DNA of 26,436 nucleotides from Clostridia bacterium (lineage in GTDB: Bacteria; Bacillota_A; Clostridia; Oscillospirales; Acutalibacteraceae). Made by a program: the position numbers and the translations under genes. Numbering within the stretch: the stretch's first letter is position 1; each line of letters starts with the position of its first letter. The DNA lies in the NCBI GenBank assembly GCA_017390825.1, contig JAFPAK010000111.1, positions 1 to 26,436 of the forward strand, given 5' to 3'. The notes beneath the pieces were generated by a model that saw only the letters and a program-made list of their open reading frames with translations, was not told the DNA's origin and ran no database searches. Of this stretch, positions 16,003-23,718 are shown piece after piece.

Positions 16003-16986
16003 ATGCGTAAAATTGTTGTAGATATTTACGGAGCCGATCTCGGCGCAGAACCAATAATAAAAGGTGTAGGCAGAGCAATCAAGGATATCCGTGGCTTCAA
16101 TGCCGTATTTGTCGGCGAGAGCGAGACGGTGTCAAGCATACTTAATAAAATGAGCGTGGATGAGAACAGATATGAGATCATTCACACCAATAAATTTATA
16201 TCCAACAATGATCTGCCTACCGCAGTTTTCGGCGGCAACGACGAAGCATCTATGGTAATGGGCTATGACCGCCTTAAAAGGGATGAGGATTGCATTGCAA
16301 TGCTCTCCCCCGGAAACACCGGTGCATTGCTCGTTGGCTCTATATGTAGGCTCGGTCTTGTTGATGGTATCAAGTTTCCTGCGCTTTCAACTGCACTGCC
16401 AAGCTTGAAGGGCAACCTTGTTTGTCTTGTTGACTGCGGCGCAAATGTAGACTGCACTGCTAATGATCTTGCACGCTATGCAATACTGGGCGATGCATTT
16501 ATGAAAAGTATGTGCAAAACTCAAAACCCCCGTGTGGGACTGCTTTCTGTCGGCAGAGAGCAGCATAAGGGAAACACACTCACTAAAGAGGCTTACAAGC
16601 TGATAGAAGCGCTGCCGCTTAATTTTATAGGTAATGTTGAGGGTAATGACCTTGTTACCGGATATGCCGATGTTATTGTGTCTGACGGCTTTGCAGGCAA
16701 TGTTTTGCTTAAAACTGCCGAGGCAGCAGGAAAGGCTGCCATGTCGATAGTAGACAGCTATTCCACCTTCGACAACGCAGAGCTTATCCGTGAAATAAAA
16801 GAGCATATGTTCCGTTTGTTTGATTTCAACTCGCAGGGTGGCGCAACATTCTTAGGCCCGAAAAAGACGGTGGTAAAAATGCACGGCTGTGCAACGGAGC
16901 TTACAGCATACGCTTGTATAGAGCAAATCCTGAAGCTTGAAGACGGCGGTTTTACACAAATGATGCGTGAAATTAAATTAGTATAA
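16003..16986 (+). CDS. PlsX-like acyl-ACP:phosphate acyltransferase
   Basis: 327 residues, normal for PlsX. SPGNTGALLVG, VDCGANVDCTANDLARYAILGDAF, PRVGLLSVGREQHKGN, NFIGNVEGNDLVTGYADVIVSDGFAGNVLLKT and GATFLGPKKTVVKMHG cover the family. PlsX interconverts acyl-ACP and acyl-phosphate at the membrane face, feeding PlsY or, in reverse, loading exogenous fatty acids on ACP. The N-terminal signature differs: VDIYGADLG in place of the usual VDAMGGDNAP. With no fabD, acpP or fabG beside it, this may be a second PlsX dedicated to the Fak pathway. Whether the genome has another plsX cannot be seen here. Confidence 0.88.
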   Translation: MRKIVVDIYGADLGAEPIIKGVGRAIKDIRGFNAVFVGESETVSSILNKMSVDENRYEIIHTNKFISNNDLPTAVFGGNDEASMVMGYDRLKRDEDCIAMLSPGNTGALLVGSICRLGLVDGIKFPALSTALPSLKGNLVCLVDCGANVDCTANDLARYAILGDAFMKSMCKTQNPRVGLLSVGREQHKGNTLTKEAYKLIEALPLNFIGNVEGNDLVTGYADVIVSDGFAGNVLLKTAEAAGKAAMSIVDSYSTFDNAELIREIKEHMFRLFDFNSQGGATFLGPKKTVVKMHGCATELTAYACIEQILKLEDGGFTQMMREIKLV

Positions 16987-16990
16987 AAAC

Positions 16991-17015
16991 AGGGAACGGA
17001 GCTTGTCCGTTCCCT
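16991..17015. terminator. Terminator between plsX and the glycosyltransferase
   Basis: AGGGAACGGA (16991-17000) and TCCGTTCCCT (17006-17015) pair perfectly around GCTTG. The minus strand continues with GTTTTTATAC, a good U-tract for the glycosyltransferase transcript; the plus-strand tail is weaker. Confidence 0.85.
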
Positions 17016-17027
17016 TGGTCTTATTAT

Positions 17028-18050
17028 TCAACTTTTGGTTTTCATTGCAAGATACATAAATTTGTGAAGATAGTACCTAAGCGGTATAAACTCAACAAAT
17101 GTGATATTGAATGCAACTATAAGCGGCACTGCCGGCGCTGCAAACTTAAACAGAAGACAGCCGAAGGTATATACAAAATAGTACATAACGCTGTAGATCA
17201 GTGTGCTTAAATAGTCTCGGTAACAAACATTTTTAAAGATAATAAATCTGTTTATGCCGATATTTAAAAGGCAGTAGATCCCGCCAAGCCCCGGCACAGT
17301 TAAAAACAAATAATCATATCCGACTGTGATCGAAAAAATAAGCAGTAAAATCTGAACTGCAAAAAACGGGATAAAGCTACCCATTGCGCTCGAAAACAGA
17401 CATTTATATATCTTCACCGTGTCGCTAACAGGCTTAAAGTGTGAGGACTGATTATTGTCTATGTATATCGCCTCGATAAGCAGTGTGGATATCTTTATTC
17501 CTTGCTTGTTGGCATAATAAAGCATATTCATTTCGTAATCATAATTGTCCTTCTTCACCTTTAACAGCCAGTCGATATTTTCTACCGCAAAACCGCGAAG
17601 TCCTGACTGATTGTCCGACAGATAGTGGCTTGCAAGGACGGTGTAAACAAATCTTGAAAGTGCATTTCCGAACCATGAGCGAAACGGGATGCCGTGGCGA
17701 TGCCGCCTTACGGTGAGAACAAATGTCTCGCCTGAATGGAGCTTTTCTCGAACACGCACAACATCCTCGACCTTGTGCTGACCGTCCGCATCGCAGGTAA
17801 TAAAATGCGTACAGTCCGTAAGATTTGTTTTAATGTAATTCATACCGAATTTCAGCGCCGCACCCTTTCCGCTGTTTTGTGCAAGGCATATCACTTCGGC
17901 TTCAGATGAAACGGCATCAAAAATACGGTCATATTGCCTGCCGCTCCCATCGTTGACAACGAGTACAAAAAAGCCTTCTGCTTTAAGCCCGTCGACTAGC
18001 CCGATAAGTTTTTCATCCGGTTCGTATGCCGGTATCAAAACTACATCCAT
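17028..18050 (-). CDS. GT2 glycosyltransferase fused to a GtrA-like membrane domain
   Basis: 340 residues from the ATG at 18050, preferred over a GTG at 18065 because GGGAG precedes it by 8 bases. The N-terminal GT-A domain shows LIPAYEPDEKL, VVNDGSG, NSGKGAALKFG and the metal motif CDADGQH, as in dolichol-phosphate-mannose-type synthases; DNQSGLRGF follows. About residues 220-335 form four predicted membrane helices resembling GtrA. This combination suggests a polyprenyl-phosphate sugar synthase with its own flippase-like domain, for cell-surface glycosylation. Donor and acceptor are unknown. It lies 19 bp downstream of an anchored alpha/beta hydrolase gene and is probably co-transcribed with it. 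Confidence 0.87.
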   Translation of the reverse strand: MDVVLIPAYEPDEKLIGLVDGLKAEGFFVLVVNDGSGRQYDRIFDAVSSEAEVICLAQNSGKGAALKFGMNYIKTNLTDCTHFITCDADGQHKVEDVVRVREKLHSGETFVLTVRRHRHGIPFRSWFGNALSRFVYTVLASHYLSDNQSGLRGFAVENIDWLLKVKKDNYDYEMNMLYYANKQGIKISTLLIEAIYIDNNQSSHFKPVSDTVKIYKCLFSSAMGSFIPFFAVQILLLIFSITVGYDYLFLTVPGLGGIYCLLNIGINRFIIFKNVCYRDYLSTLIYSVMYYFVYTFGCLLFKFAAPAVPLIVAFNITFVEFIPLRYYLHKFMYLAMKTKS

Positions 18051-18069
18051 ATAATTTTCTCCCACTCTT

Positions 18070-19020
18070 TTACTTTATACTGCTTATATAAAAATCATTT
18101 ATCTTTTTCATCAACTCGTCATTGGCAGTACCGTCATCATCAAAAAGCAGATTTGTGTGACCGTTTTGCCCTGACTCATCACAGATATAATATTCGACAT
18201 TTTGTGACTCAATACTATCACGGTGAGATATTATCGAATATTTCTCGTCCGGAACCTGTTCATCATCACTTCCGTGCACGATAAGTGCCGGTATACCGGC
18301 AGAGTTCAACGCTTCGTCAGCACTCATTCCCATAACCTTTGTGCCGAACAGCATTGACTGATACAGCCACAGAAACGGATAGTTGCAATATGCAAGCGCA
18401 CCGACCTTATCGACCGATGAGCCGATAACGCCCTCCATTGCGCTGTTTATACCGCTGACCGAAACAACGGCGGTAACATCGTGTTCATACCCCAATGCAC
18501 AGCAGACAGCATATCCACCGCGCGAATGTCCGAGCAGCATGATGTCATTATAACCGAATGCGCCGTTTTGTTCGATATAAGACAATGTGGCATCAATATC
18601 TATAAGCTCCTGTGCAAAACCGACGGAGGACTCACCTTCCGAATGACAACAGCCGGTAGTATCAAACGCAAACACCGACCAGCCATAGTCGTTAAGACTC
18701 TTTATCTGCCAGAGATAATCGTCGGCACAGGCGTTAAACCCGGGAGCAAGCACAATTAGTCCGTCGTTTCCATTTTGCACTGTGCTTTCATACAAAAATC
18801 CACAAAGCCTGTTTTCGCCTGAATTGTACTGATAAGTAATGCGATTTTCTACTGTTCTCTCCAATTCTTCAGGTACGCTTAAATACTCGCAATCGTAGCG
18901 AGTAAAAATATTGTCGTAAACTATTTTGGTTATTACCATTGATATGGCTGAAAATGCGATAATTGCGGCAATAATAGTTATCAGAACCCTTTTTAAAATA
19001 GATTTCTTGCTTGATAACAT
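18070..19020 (-). CDS. Membrane-anchored alpha/beta hydrolase
   Basis: 316 residues. A positively charged N-terminus and one hydrophobic helix (about 11-33) anchor it, with the catalytic domain probably outside. LAPGFNACADDY forms the oxyanion region, GHSRGG gives nucleophile Ser166, HGSDDEQVP the acid (D252 or D253) and NGHTNLL the base (H288). The overall shape resembles cutinase/lipase-like or peptidase S9-type hydrolases. The substrate is unknown. It is first in a two-gene unit with a GT2-GtrA protein. The start codon faces the divergent lysophospholipase gene across 47 bp, so their promoters must lie very close together; I cannot assign them. Confidence 0.83.
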   Translation of the reverse strand: MLSSKKSILKRVLITIIAAIIAFSAISMVITKIVYDNIFTRYDCEYLSVPEELERTVENRITYQYNSGENRLCGFLYESTVQNGNDGLIVLAPGFNACADDYLWQIKSLNDYGWSVFAFDTTGCCHSEGESSVGFAQELIDIDATLSYIEQNGAFGYNDIMLLGHSRGGYAVCCALGYEHDVTAVVSVSGINSAMEGVIGSSVDKVGALAYCNYPFLWLYQSMLFGTKVMGMSADEALNSAGIPALIVHGSDDEQVPDEKYSIISHRDSIESQNVEYYICDESGQNGHTNLLFDDDGTANDELMKKINDFYISSIK

Positions 19021-19067
19021 TATTTTTCACCACTTTACACATCTTTAATCAGTTTTTAGGAGAGGTT

Positions 19068-20045
19068 ATGCTGTTTACACCAAATTACAAGCTCAATATA
19101 ATCACGGAGGAGGTATTTCCCTCCGAAATTGAAAAAATAGAAAATATGCTTATACCCTGCCGTAATTCAGGGCATTTTAAGACCTTTGATAATAAGGATA
19201 TATATTTTGAATACTTCCTTGCAGAGAATGCAAAAGCGTCGGTCGTGATGGTGCACGGGCTTTCCGAATTTACAAGGAAGTTTTACGAAACTGCTTGGTA
19301 TTTCCTCAATATGGGATACAATGTATTTATGTATGACCAGCGCGGTCACGGACTTTCCTTCCGTGAAGCCGAGCCGATAGAGCTTATCCACATTAACCGC
19401 TTTGAGGATTATGTGACCGATCTTGAAGCATTTATCGACAACACCGTTGCGGATATATCAAAAACTCTCCCTATATATCTGTTCGCCCATTCAATGGGAG
19501 GCGCAGTCGGCGCAATGTATCTTGCAACACATCAAGGCAAAATAGACAAGGCGGTGCTTTCTTCACCACTGATAAAGCCGCAGTTGGGCAGTCTCCCGCT
19601 TTGTGTTGCAAAGATATTTACAAAGCTTGATTCTGCCTTAAAGGGTAACACCAAAAAATCGAGGAATTCAAAAGATTTTAACCCTAATCCCTCATATTCC
19701 AAAAGCTCTGACATAAGCCGCAGTCGATTTGACCACAATATGAAGCTGCGTATTTCCGATAGACACTACCAATCAACACCGATGAGCAACGGTTGGGTCT
19801 ATGAGGCGCTTTCTCTCCGAAAAAAGCTTGTATCAAAACACATTGCAGGCAGTATATCCACCCCGATATTACTGCTGAGTGCCGAAAAGGACACGGTGGT
19901 ATGTAACAAGTCGCAAGCGCTCTTTGCAAGCAAATGCAAGTCCTGCGTACTCCATACCGTTAAAAGTGCAAAGCATTCTATGTTTTCGGGCAATGATGAG
20001 ATAATCACCGAGTTTATGACAAAAATAATTGAATTTTACGGCTGA
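19068..20045 (+). CDS. Lysophospholipase / monoacylglycerol lipase-like hydrolase
   Basis: 325 residues from the ATG at 19068, preceded by AGGAGAGG. VVMVHGLSEFTRKF provides the oxyanion region, YDQRGHGLS is the typical PldB-group turn, AHSMGG holds the nucleophile Ser142, SAEKDTVV the acid and SAKHSMFSG the base. This COG2267-type group hydrolyses lysophospholipids or monoglycerides and releases free fatty acids. No signal peptide is seen, so it is probably cytosolic. The gene ends 10 bp inside the convergent DUF2953 gene. Given the fak operon 2 kb away, a fatty-acid salvage role is attractive but unproven. Confidence 0.85.
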   Translation: MLFTPNYKLNIITEEVFPSEIEKIENMLIPCRNSGHFKTFDNKDIYFEYFLAENAKASVVMVHGLSEFTRKFYETAWYFLNMGYNVFMYDQRGHGLSFREAEPIELIHINRFEDYVTDLEAFIDNTVADISKTLPIYLFAHSMGGAVGAMYLATHQGKIDKAVLSSPLIKPQLGSLPLCVAKIFTKLDSALKGNTKKSRNSKDFNPNPSYSKSSDISRSRFDHNMKLRISDRHYQSTPMSNGWVYEALSLRKKLVSKHIAGSISTPILLLSAEKDTVVCNKSQALFASKCKSCVLHTVKSAKHSMFSGNDEIITEFMTKIIEFYG

Positions 20046-20689
20046 TTTTTAGATTTTGCCCGTTGCGGCTGTGATCTTTGCAACTCCTCATTTGTGTTCA
20101 TTGCTTCTTTATAAACTATTCTTATCAATGCCGCAAGCACTCTTAACACACGAATACGGATCACTGCATGATATGAAAACTCACCGTCACCACCGTCATA
20201 GTCACAGCGGAGCGCAATATTTTGCCCTCTTTTCTTTATCTTCATAACAGAACTCAAAAAGCCTATAAACGGATAGACTGCGGCACAGCATTTACCGTAA
20301 CCGATGGCAGCGTCAGCAGCATCGTTGCCGGTGCAAACGATATTCAGTTCTAATTTAGTAAGCGCACAATATTTAACCACCTTCACCACTTCGCCGAGCA
20401 ATGATATAAGCACACGAAGCGTATCCTGCACCGTGACTGCAATACCGCTCTTTTTAACATTGGATTTAAAAACCTCTTTGTCAGTTTTGGAAAGACCGGT
20501 TATCTCCTTAGCAACTCTGATGATCGGGTTATTCGGATCGGGATTTTCACCGAAGGTCATATGAAGAAACTTATATCGAAGCATAAGCTGACCTTCTTCA
20601 TCACTTTTTACGATAATATAAACAGGCAGCAGAAGGATAACGGTTATTATCAGCACAATAGCTGCAACAATACCGAGGAATATCCACAT
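20036..20689 (-). CDS. DUF2953 domain-containing membrane protein
   Basis: 217 residues. One N-terminal hydrophobic helix (about 3-27, IFLGIVAAIVLIITVILLLP) is followed by a beta-rich region and the central TKLELNIVCTGNDAADAAIGYGKCCAAVYP, which is the DUF2953 hallmark (a T-G-x-D-A-A core). The tail (RSQPQRAKSKNQP) is basic and probably disordered. The family is common in spore-forming Firmicutes and its function is unknown; it often accompanies sporulation membrane proteins. It has its own promoter at 20723-20751. Confidence 0.8.
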   Translation of the reverse strand: MWIFLGIVAAIVLIITVILLLPVYIIVKSDEEGQLMLRYKFLHMTFGENPDPNNPIIRVAKEITGLSKTDKEVFKSNVKKSGIAVTVQDTLRVLISLLGEVVKVVKYCALTKLELNIVCTGNDAADAAIGYGKCCAAVYPFIGFLSSVMKIKKRGQNIALRCDYDGGDGEFSYHAVIRIRVLRVLAALIRIVYKEAMNTNEELQRSQPQRAKSKNQP

Positions 20690-20722
20690 AACACACGCCG
20701 CCCTTTACAATATAATAATATT

Positions 20723-20751
20723 ATTATAGCCTAAATTCTGTATTATTGCAA
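20723..20751 (-). promoter_or_regulatory. Promoter of the DUF2953 gene
   Basis: On the minus strand TTGCAA (20746-20751), a 17-bp spacer and perfect TATAAT (20723-20728), 34 bp upstream of the start. Confidence 0.72.
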
Positions 20752-20785
20752 CATAAGATACACAAGTTTAAGTGAGGTAATTTTT

Positions 20786-21355
20786 ATGAATTGGTCATAC
20801 TGCCGTATTGATGATATTAATGAGTGTGAATATACGAGCATTTACCGTTCGCTTTCTGCGTCACGCAAGAAGCATATCGACCGATTTCGAAAGGAGCATA
20901 ACAAAAAATGCTCGCTTGCAGGCGAACATCTTGCCAAAAAGCTGATCGGCAATGAGACTGTCATTGACATTGATGATAACGGAAAGCCATATGCAAAGGG
21001 GCTTAATATTCATTTCAGCATATCACATTGCGATGATACGGTCGTATGTGTGGCAAGCGATACGGCTGTCGGCATAGATATCGAACGCATTAAGCCGATA
21101 AATCTACGGCTTGCAAAAAAGGTATGTGTTGATGAAGAAATGGACTATCTTTTTTGCAAAACACCTACACAGGCTGATTTTACATTTTGCGAAGATCAAA
21201 ATATACTGCATCGCTTTTATGAGATATGGACTGCAAAAGAAGCATATTTCAAAAAGCTTGGCACAGGAATAACCGACCTGAAATGCATAAACATTTTAAC
21301 GCTCAACCGTGAAATACACTTGCTCGGCGAATACATCGTACAGATAGTAAAATAA
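20786..21355 (+). CDS. 4'-phosphopantetheinyl transferase, Sfp-type
   Basis: 189 residues, short for the family but with all key motifs: HFSISH (SH at 80-81), VGIDIERI (metal ligands D98 and E100) and FYEIWTAKEAYFKKLGTGI (W148, K151, E152). Sfp-type enzymes move the phosphopantetheine arm of coenzyme A to a Ser on acyl or peptidyl carrier proteins, in the cytosol. No NRPS or PKS gene is in this window, so the ACP of fatty acid synthesis or an unseen carrier is the likely substrate. The start has a GTGAGGT ribosome site upstream and the gene ends at a bidirectional terminator. Confidence 0.9.
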   Translation: MNWSYCRIDDINECEYTSIYRSLSASRKKHIDRFRKEHNKKCSLAGEHLAKKLIGNETVIDIDDNGKPYAKGLNIHFSISHCDDTVVCVASDTAVGIDIERIKPINLRLAKKVCVDEEMDYLFCKTPTQADFTFCEDQNILHRFYEIWTAKEAYFKKLGTGITDLKCINILTLNREIHLLGEYIVQIVK

Positions 21356-21357
21356 AA

Positions 21358-21397
21358 ATGCTGTGCCAACTTCTCATAATGAAGTCGGACACAGCAT
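21358..21397. terminator. Bidirectional terminator after the phosphopantetheinyl transferase
   Basis: ATGCTGTGCCAACTTC (21358-21373) pairs with GAAGTCGGACACAGCAT (21381-21397), with one bulge. Minus-strand tail TTTTTATTTT, plus-strand tail TTAAATTTTCTTT; it serves this gene and the zinc-ribbon gene. Confidence 0.85.
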
Positions 21398-21408
21398 TTA
21401 AATTTTCT

Positions 21409-21759
21409 TTAAAATGAATCCAGTCCGGCGATTGTAGCACCGGTTAATGCAGCGATAAGCACAATTACCAACAGTATTGCAAGAACAATAAAAATAGTGC
21501 ACCAATAAGATCTTGCAAAGTTTCTGCGGTTGATATTGCCGCTGTTAAAGCTGAAGATGATAAGGAAAATTAAGCCCACGATCGGAACAGTGAATAAGAT
21601 CGACAATCCCCAATATGCCCACGGGCTTAACGGTCTGTACTGCTCCGGCAGCTCCTGCTGAACGGGTGCCTGATAAACCGGCTGTGCAGTACTTGCTCCG
21701 CAATACGGGCAGTTATTTGCTCCCTCAGGTAATACATTTCCGCAATTATTACAATTCAT
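21409..21759 (-). CDS. Zinc-ribbon membrane protein
   Basis: 116 residues. An N-terminal zinc ribbon (C3, C6, C17 and C20, NCNNCGNVLPEGANNCPYCG) is followed by a short Pro/Gln-rich linker and two hydrophobic helices (about 47-70 and 87-108). Such zinc_ribbon_2-type proteins are frequent in Firmicutes and their function is unknown. The start follows GGGAGG. Its promoter carries an inverted repeat between -35 and -10, so expression is probably controlled by a repressor. Confidence 0.85.
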   Translation of the reverse strand: MNCNNCGNVLPEGANNCPYCGASTAQPVYQAPVQQELPEQYRPLSPWAYWGLSILFTVPIVGLIFLIIFSFNSGNINRRNFARSYWCTIFIVLAILLVIVLIAALTGATIAGLDSF

Positions 21760-21782
21760 AAAAATTCCTCCCTTTTTCTTTA

Positions 21783-21812
21783 ATTATACAGAATAATACA
21801 CTATTCTGTCAA
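21783..21812 (-). promoter_or_regulatory. Promoter with operator-like inverted repeat, zinc-ribbon gene
   Basis: On the minus strand perfect TTGACA (21807-21812), an 18-bp spacer and perfect TATAAT (21783-21788). The spacer is almost filled by ACAGAATA (21788-21795) and TATTCTGT (21802-21809), exact complements six bases apart. A protein bound there would block polymerase. The -35 box overlaps the stop codon of the sortase remnant. Confidence 0.72.
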
Positions 21813-22159
21813 CATATTTTTTTGCGACGACCCTTAATTAATATAATAAAAGCCGCAATAGCGATGATTACAATAGCTACTGTGACGAAACACCATATCG
21901 GCACATGTACATATTCAGAGCCGATCCAAAGCTTAACAGCCGAGGCTTGCTCTGTATCTGCAATAGTTTCCGGAACCTGCTCATCACCTGCAACTCGCTC
22001 ACATCTCACAAGCAAGCAGCGAGTATTTACCGCATAGGGAGTACAGGTAAACGGAGTTATACGGTCCTCATCGGCATATGCATTGAGCGCTTCAAACTCG
22101 GTAGGTTCAATTGTTTTTATCTCAACTACTTTATGCGTAAGTATTTTTTCAATTTCAAC
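21809..22159 (-). pseudogene. 3' remnant of a class C sortase gene
   Basis: An open frame of 116 residues without a plausible start begins directly after the TAG of the nucleotidyltransferase, in the same frame. It holds only the end of a sortase domain: LTHKVVEIKTIEP, then ITPFTCTPYAVNTRCLLVR, which matches the class C signature around the catalytic Cys (TLVTCTPYGVNTHRLLVR). Next come a linker and the C-terminal membrane helix (VPIWCFVTVAIVIIAIAAF) with a basic end (KGRRKK), as in pilin-polymerising sortases. The catalytic His half is missing, and the position of the usual catalytic Arg is Cys. Loss of the 5' two-thirds by deletion is the simplest reading. No pilin gene is nearby. Confidence 0.78.
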
Positions 22160-23074
22160 CTATTGCCATAATACATCGGGGTAAAGGCCCTCTTCCTTCA
22201 GCGCCTTGATGCCCTTCATAACCGCAGGTTTGTCTTCTGCGTATGTTACTCCGTACCACTTATCAGGTGTTGTAAGCACATCTACCGAAGCAATGCCATC
22301 AGTAAGCATGCCATCGATTGCGGCAGGCAGGAAAAACTCACCCTTAAGCGGATTTTCAGCGAGTGCTTCATCCAAAAACAGCGGAAATCTTCTTTCAAGC
22401 TCGTCGATAAACACACGGTTGCAACCAAACATATTCATTGATGCGATGCTGTTGCCTGACAAATGAATAAAATTCTCACCGTCTTCAGTAAATTTTGCAT
22501 CGCTACCGTCCATCTCAATGTGTGTGCGCTCGGTAATCTTTTTAAGCTTGCCGTTTTCTACCGTACAGATACCTCGTGATACATATCCGTTATCAGTTAG
22601 AGTATTGTACAGTCGGTATCCGGTCATGGCAATGCCGTACTTGTCTGATTTTTCACCGCTTGTCAAATGATTGTACAATATCTTATATGCGTTCGGGCCG
22701 TAATAATCGTCGGAATTGATAATCGCAAACGGTCCATCTACTGCATCCTTACAGCAAAGGATAGCGTGTGCTGTACCCCACGGCTTAACTCTACCCTCTG
22801 GAATAGAATATCCTTTTGGAAGCTTATCAAGCTCCTGGTACACATATTCAACCTCGATATATCTTGAAATACGTTCGCCGATAGACTGTTTGAATTCCTT
22901 TTCGATCTGGCGCTTGATAACAAAAACAACCTTTTCAAATCCTGCCGCTTTAGCATCGTAGATAGAAAAATCTATAATAAGATTACCCTCTTTATCTATG
23001 GGGTCTATCTGTTTAAGTCCGCCGTAGCGGCTGCCCATGCCTGCTGCCATAACTACCAATGTAGGTTTTTTCAT
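22160..23074 (-). CDS. Sugar-phosphate nucleotidyltransferase
   Basis: 304 residues from the ATG at 23074, chosen because GGAGG lies 8 bases upstream; an in-frame start further up overlaps the ribosome site. The N-terminal MAAGMGSRYGGLKQIDP is the NTP-binding loop of the GT-A-like nucleotidyl transferase family, and INSDDYYG carries the metal-binding aspartates. The product is an NDP-sugar, probably for surface polysaccharide; the sugar cannot be told from sequence. It ends with YPDVLWQ and TAG exactly where the sortase remnant begins. Confidence 0.85.
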   Translation of the reverse strand: MKKPTLVVMAAGMGSRYGGLKQIDPIDKEGNLIIDFSIYDAKAAGFEKVVFVIKRQIEKEFKQSIGERISRYIEVEYVYQELDKLPKGYSIPEGRVKPWGTAHAILCCKDAVDGPFAIINSDDYYGPNAYKILYNHLTSGEKSDKYGIAMTGYRLYNTLTDNGYVSRGICTVENGKLKKITERTHIEMDGSDAKFTEDGENFIHLSGNSIASMNMFGCNRVFIDELERRFPLFLDEALAENPLKGEFFLPAAIDGMLTDGIASVDVLTTPDKWYGVTYAEDKPAVMKGIKALKEEGLYPDVLWQ

Positions 23075-23106
23075 ATGTAAAGCCTCCGTGTTGCTTGTTT
23101 TTAATA

Positions 23107-23135
23107 AGTATATCACATAAGGGATGTAAAAACAA
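23107..23135 (-). promoter_or_regulatory. Promoter of the nucleotidyltransferase gene
   Basis: On the minus strand TTGTTT (23130-23135), a 17-bp spacer and TATACT (23107-23112) preceded by TGTGA. It lies just after the stop of the glycosylase gene, so the two are transcribed separately or overlap. Confidence 0.68.
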
Positions 23136-23143
23136 GGTGACTT

Positions 23144-23623
23144 TTAATACTCTCTTATAACCTTCCAAGCTTCAATCAGTTTTTTCAGTGACCACGCAGC
23201 ATTTGCCGGTGAAGTGGATGGAAGACATATTGCTTCTATACCTAACGTATCTTTAATATACTTATTATAATATTTATATGCCGTCTTGCCGTTTACAAAT
23301 ATCTTTGTAATATCGGAACTTTCCAGAATTAATCCGATATCATTCGGAATCGGATTTTTTATTGAGCTGTCCGAGCTGCCGGTAATATCACAGGATGCAA
23401 TAACATCCCACAAAGCAATTTTACAAGACAATAAAAATTTGCATTTTTCTTCGATCGTTTCAGGAACAGCACATTCAAAAACCGATGCTATAACTCTCCA
23501 AAATCTGTTCTGCGGATGTGCGTAGAAAAACATCTGCTCCCGTGATTTAACCGACGGAAAACTGCCGAGAATAAGAACTTTTGAATTCTTATCAAAAACC
23601 GGCTCAATAGGATGCTTTATCAT
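23144..23623 (-). CDS. Hypoxanthine-DNA glycosylase (UDG superfamily family 6)
   Basis: 159 residues. LILGSFPSVKSRE and FFYAHPQNRFWRV form the first active-site motif, and LPSTSPANA the second, as in the DNA-deoxyinosine glycosylase group. It would excise hypoxanthine arising from adenine deamination and start base-excision repair. The double GSFPS/HPQNRFW pattern separates it from Mug-type uracil glycosylases. It has a strong AGGAGGGG ribosome site and its own promoter. Confidence 0.87.
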   Translation of the reverse strand: MIKHPIEPVFDKNSKVLILGSFPSVKSREQMFFYAHPQNRFWRVIASVFECAVPETIEEKCKFLLSCKIALWDVIASCDITGSSDSSIKNPIPNDIGLILESSDITKIFVNGKTAYKYYNKYIKDTLGIEAICLPSTSPANAAWSLKKLIEAWKVIREY

Positions 23624-23651
23624 ACAACCCCTCCTGGTTTGAAATTATAAT

Positions 23652-23680
23652 AGTATAACATTTTACTGATATAAATGCAA
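23652..23680 (-). promoter_or_regulatory. Promoter of the hypoxanthine-DNA glycosylase gene
   Basis: On the minus strand TTGCAT (23675-23680), a 17-bp spacer and TATACT (23652-23657), starting 3 bp after the terminator of the upstream GH94-like gene. Confidence 0.7.
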
Positions 23681-23682
23681 TC

Positions 23683-23710
23683 AAAAAAGACACCTTGCGG
23701 TGTCTTTTTT
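23683..23710 (-). terminator. Terminator of the second GH94-like gene
   Basis: AAAAAAGACACC (23683-23694) and GGTGTCTTTTTT (23699-23710) pair perfectly around TTGC, with a T-run on either strand. It lies 8 bp after the stop at 23719. Confidence 0.92.
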
Positions 23711-23718
23711 TGAACTTA

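Noticed and set aside
21809..23116. Stop-codon read-through giving a nucleotidyltransferase-sortase fusion
   Set aside because: The frames match across the TAG, but the nucleotidyltransferase ends at a natural C-terminus, the sortase part has lost its catalytic-His half and its Arg, and no read-through signal is evident. Deletion is simpler.
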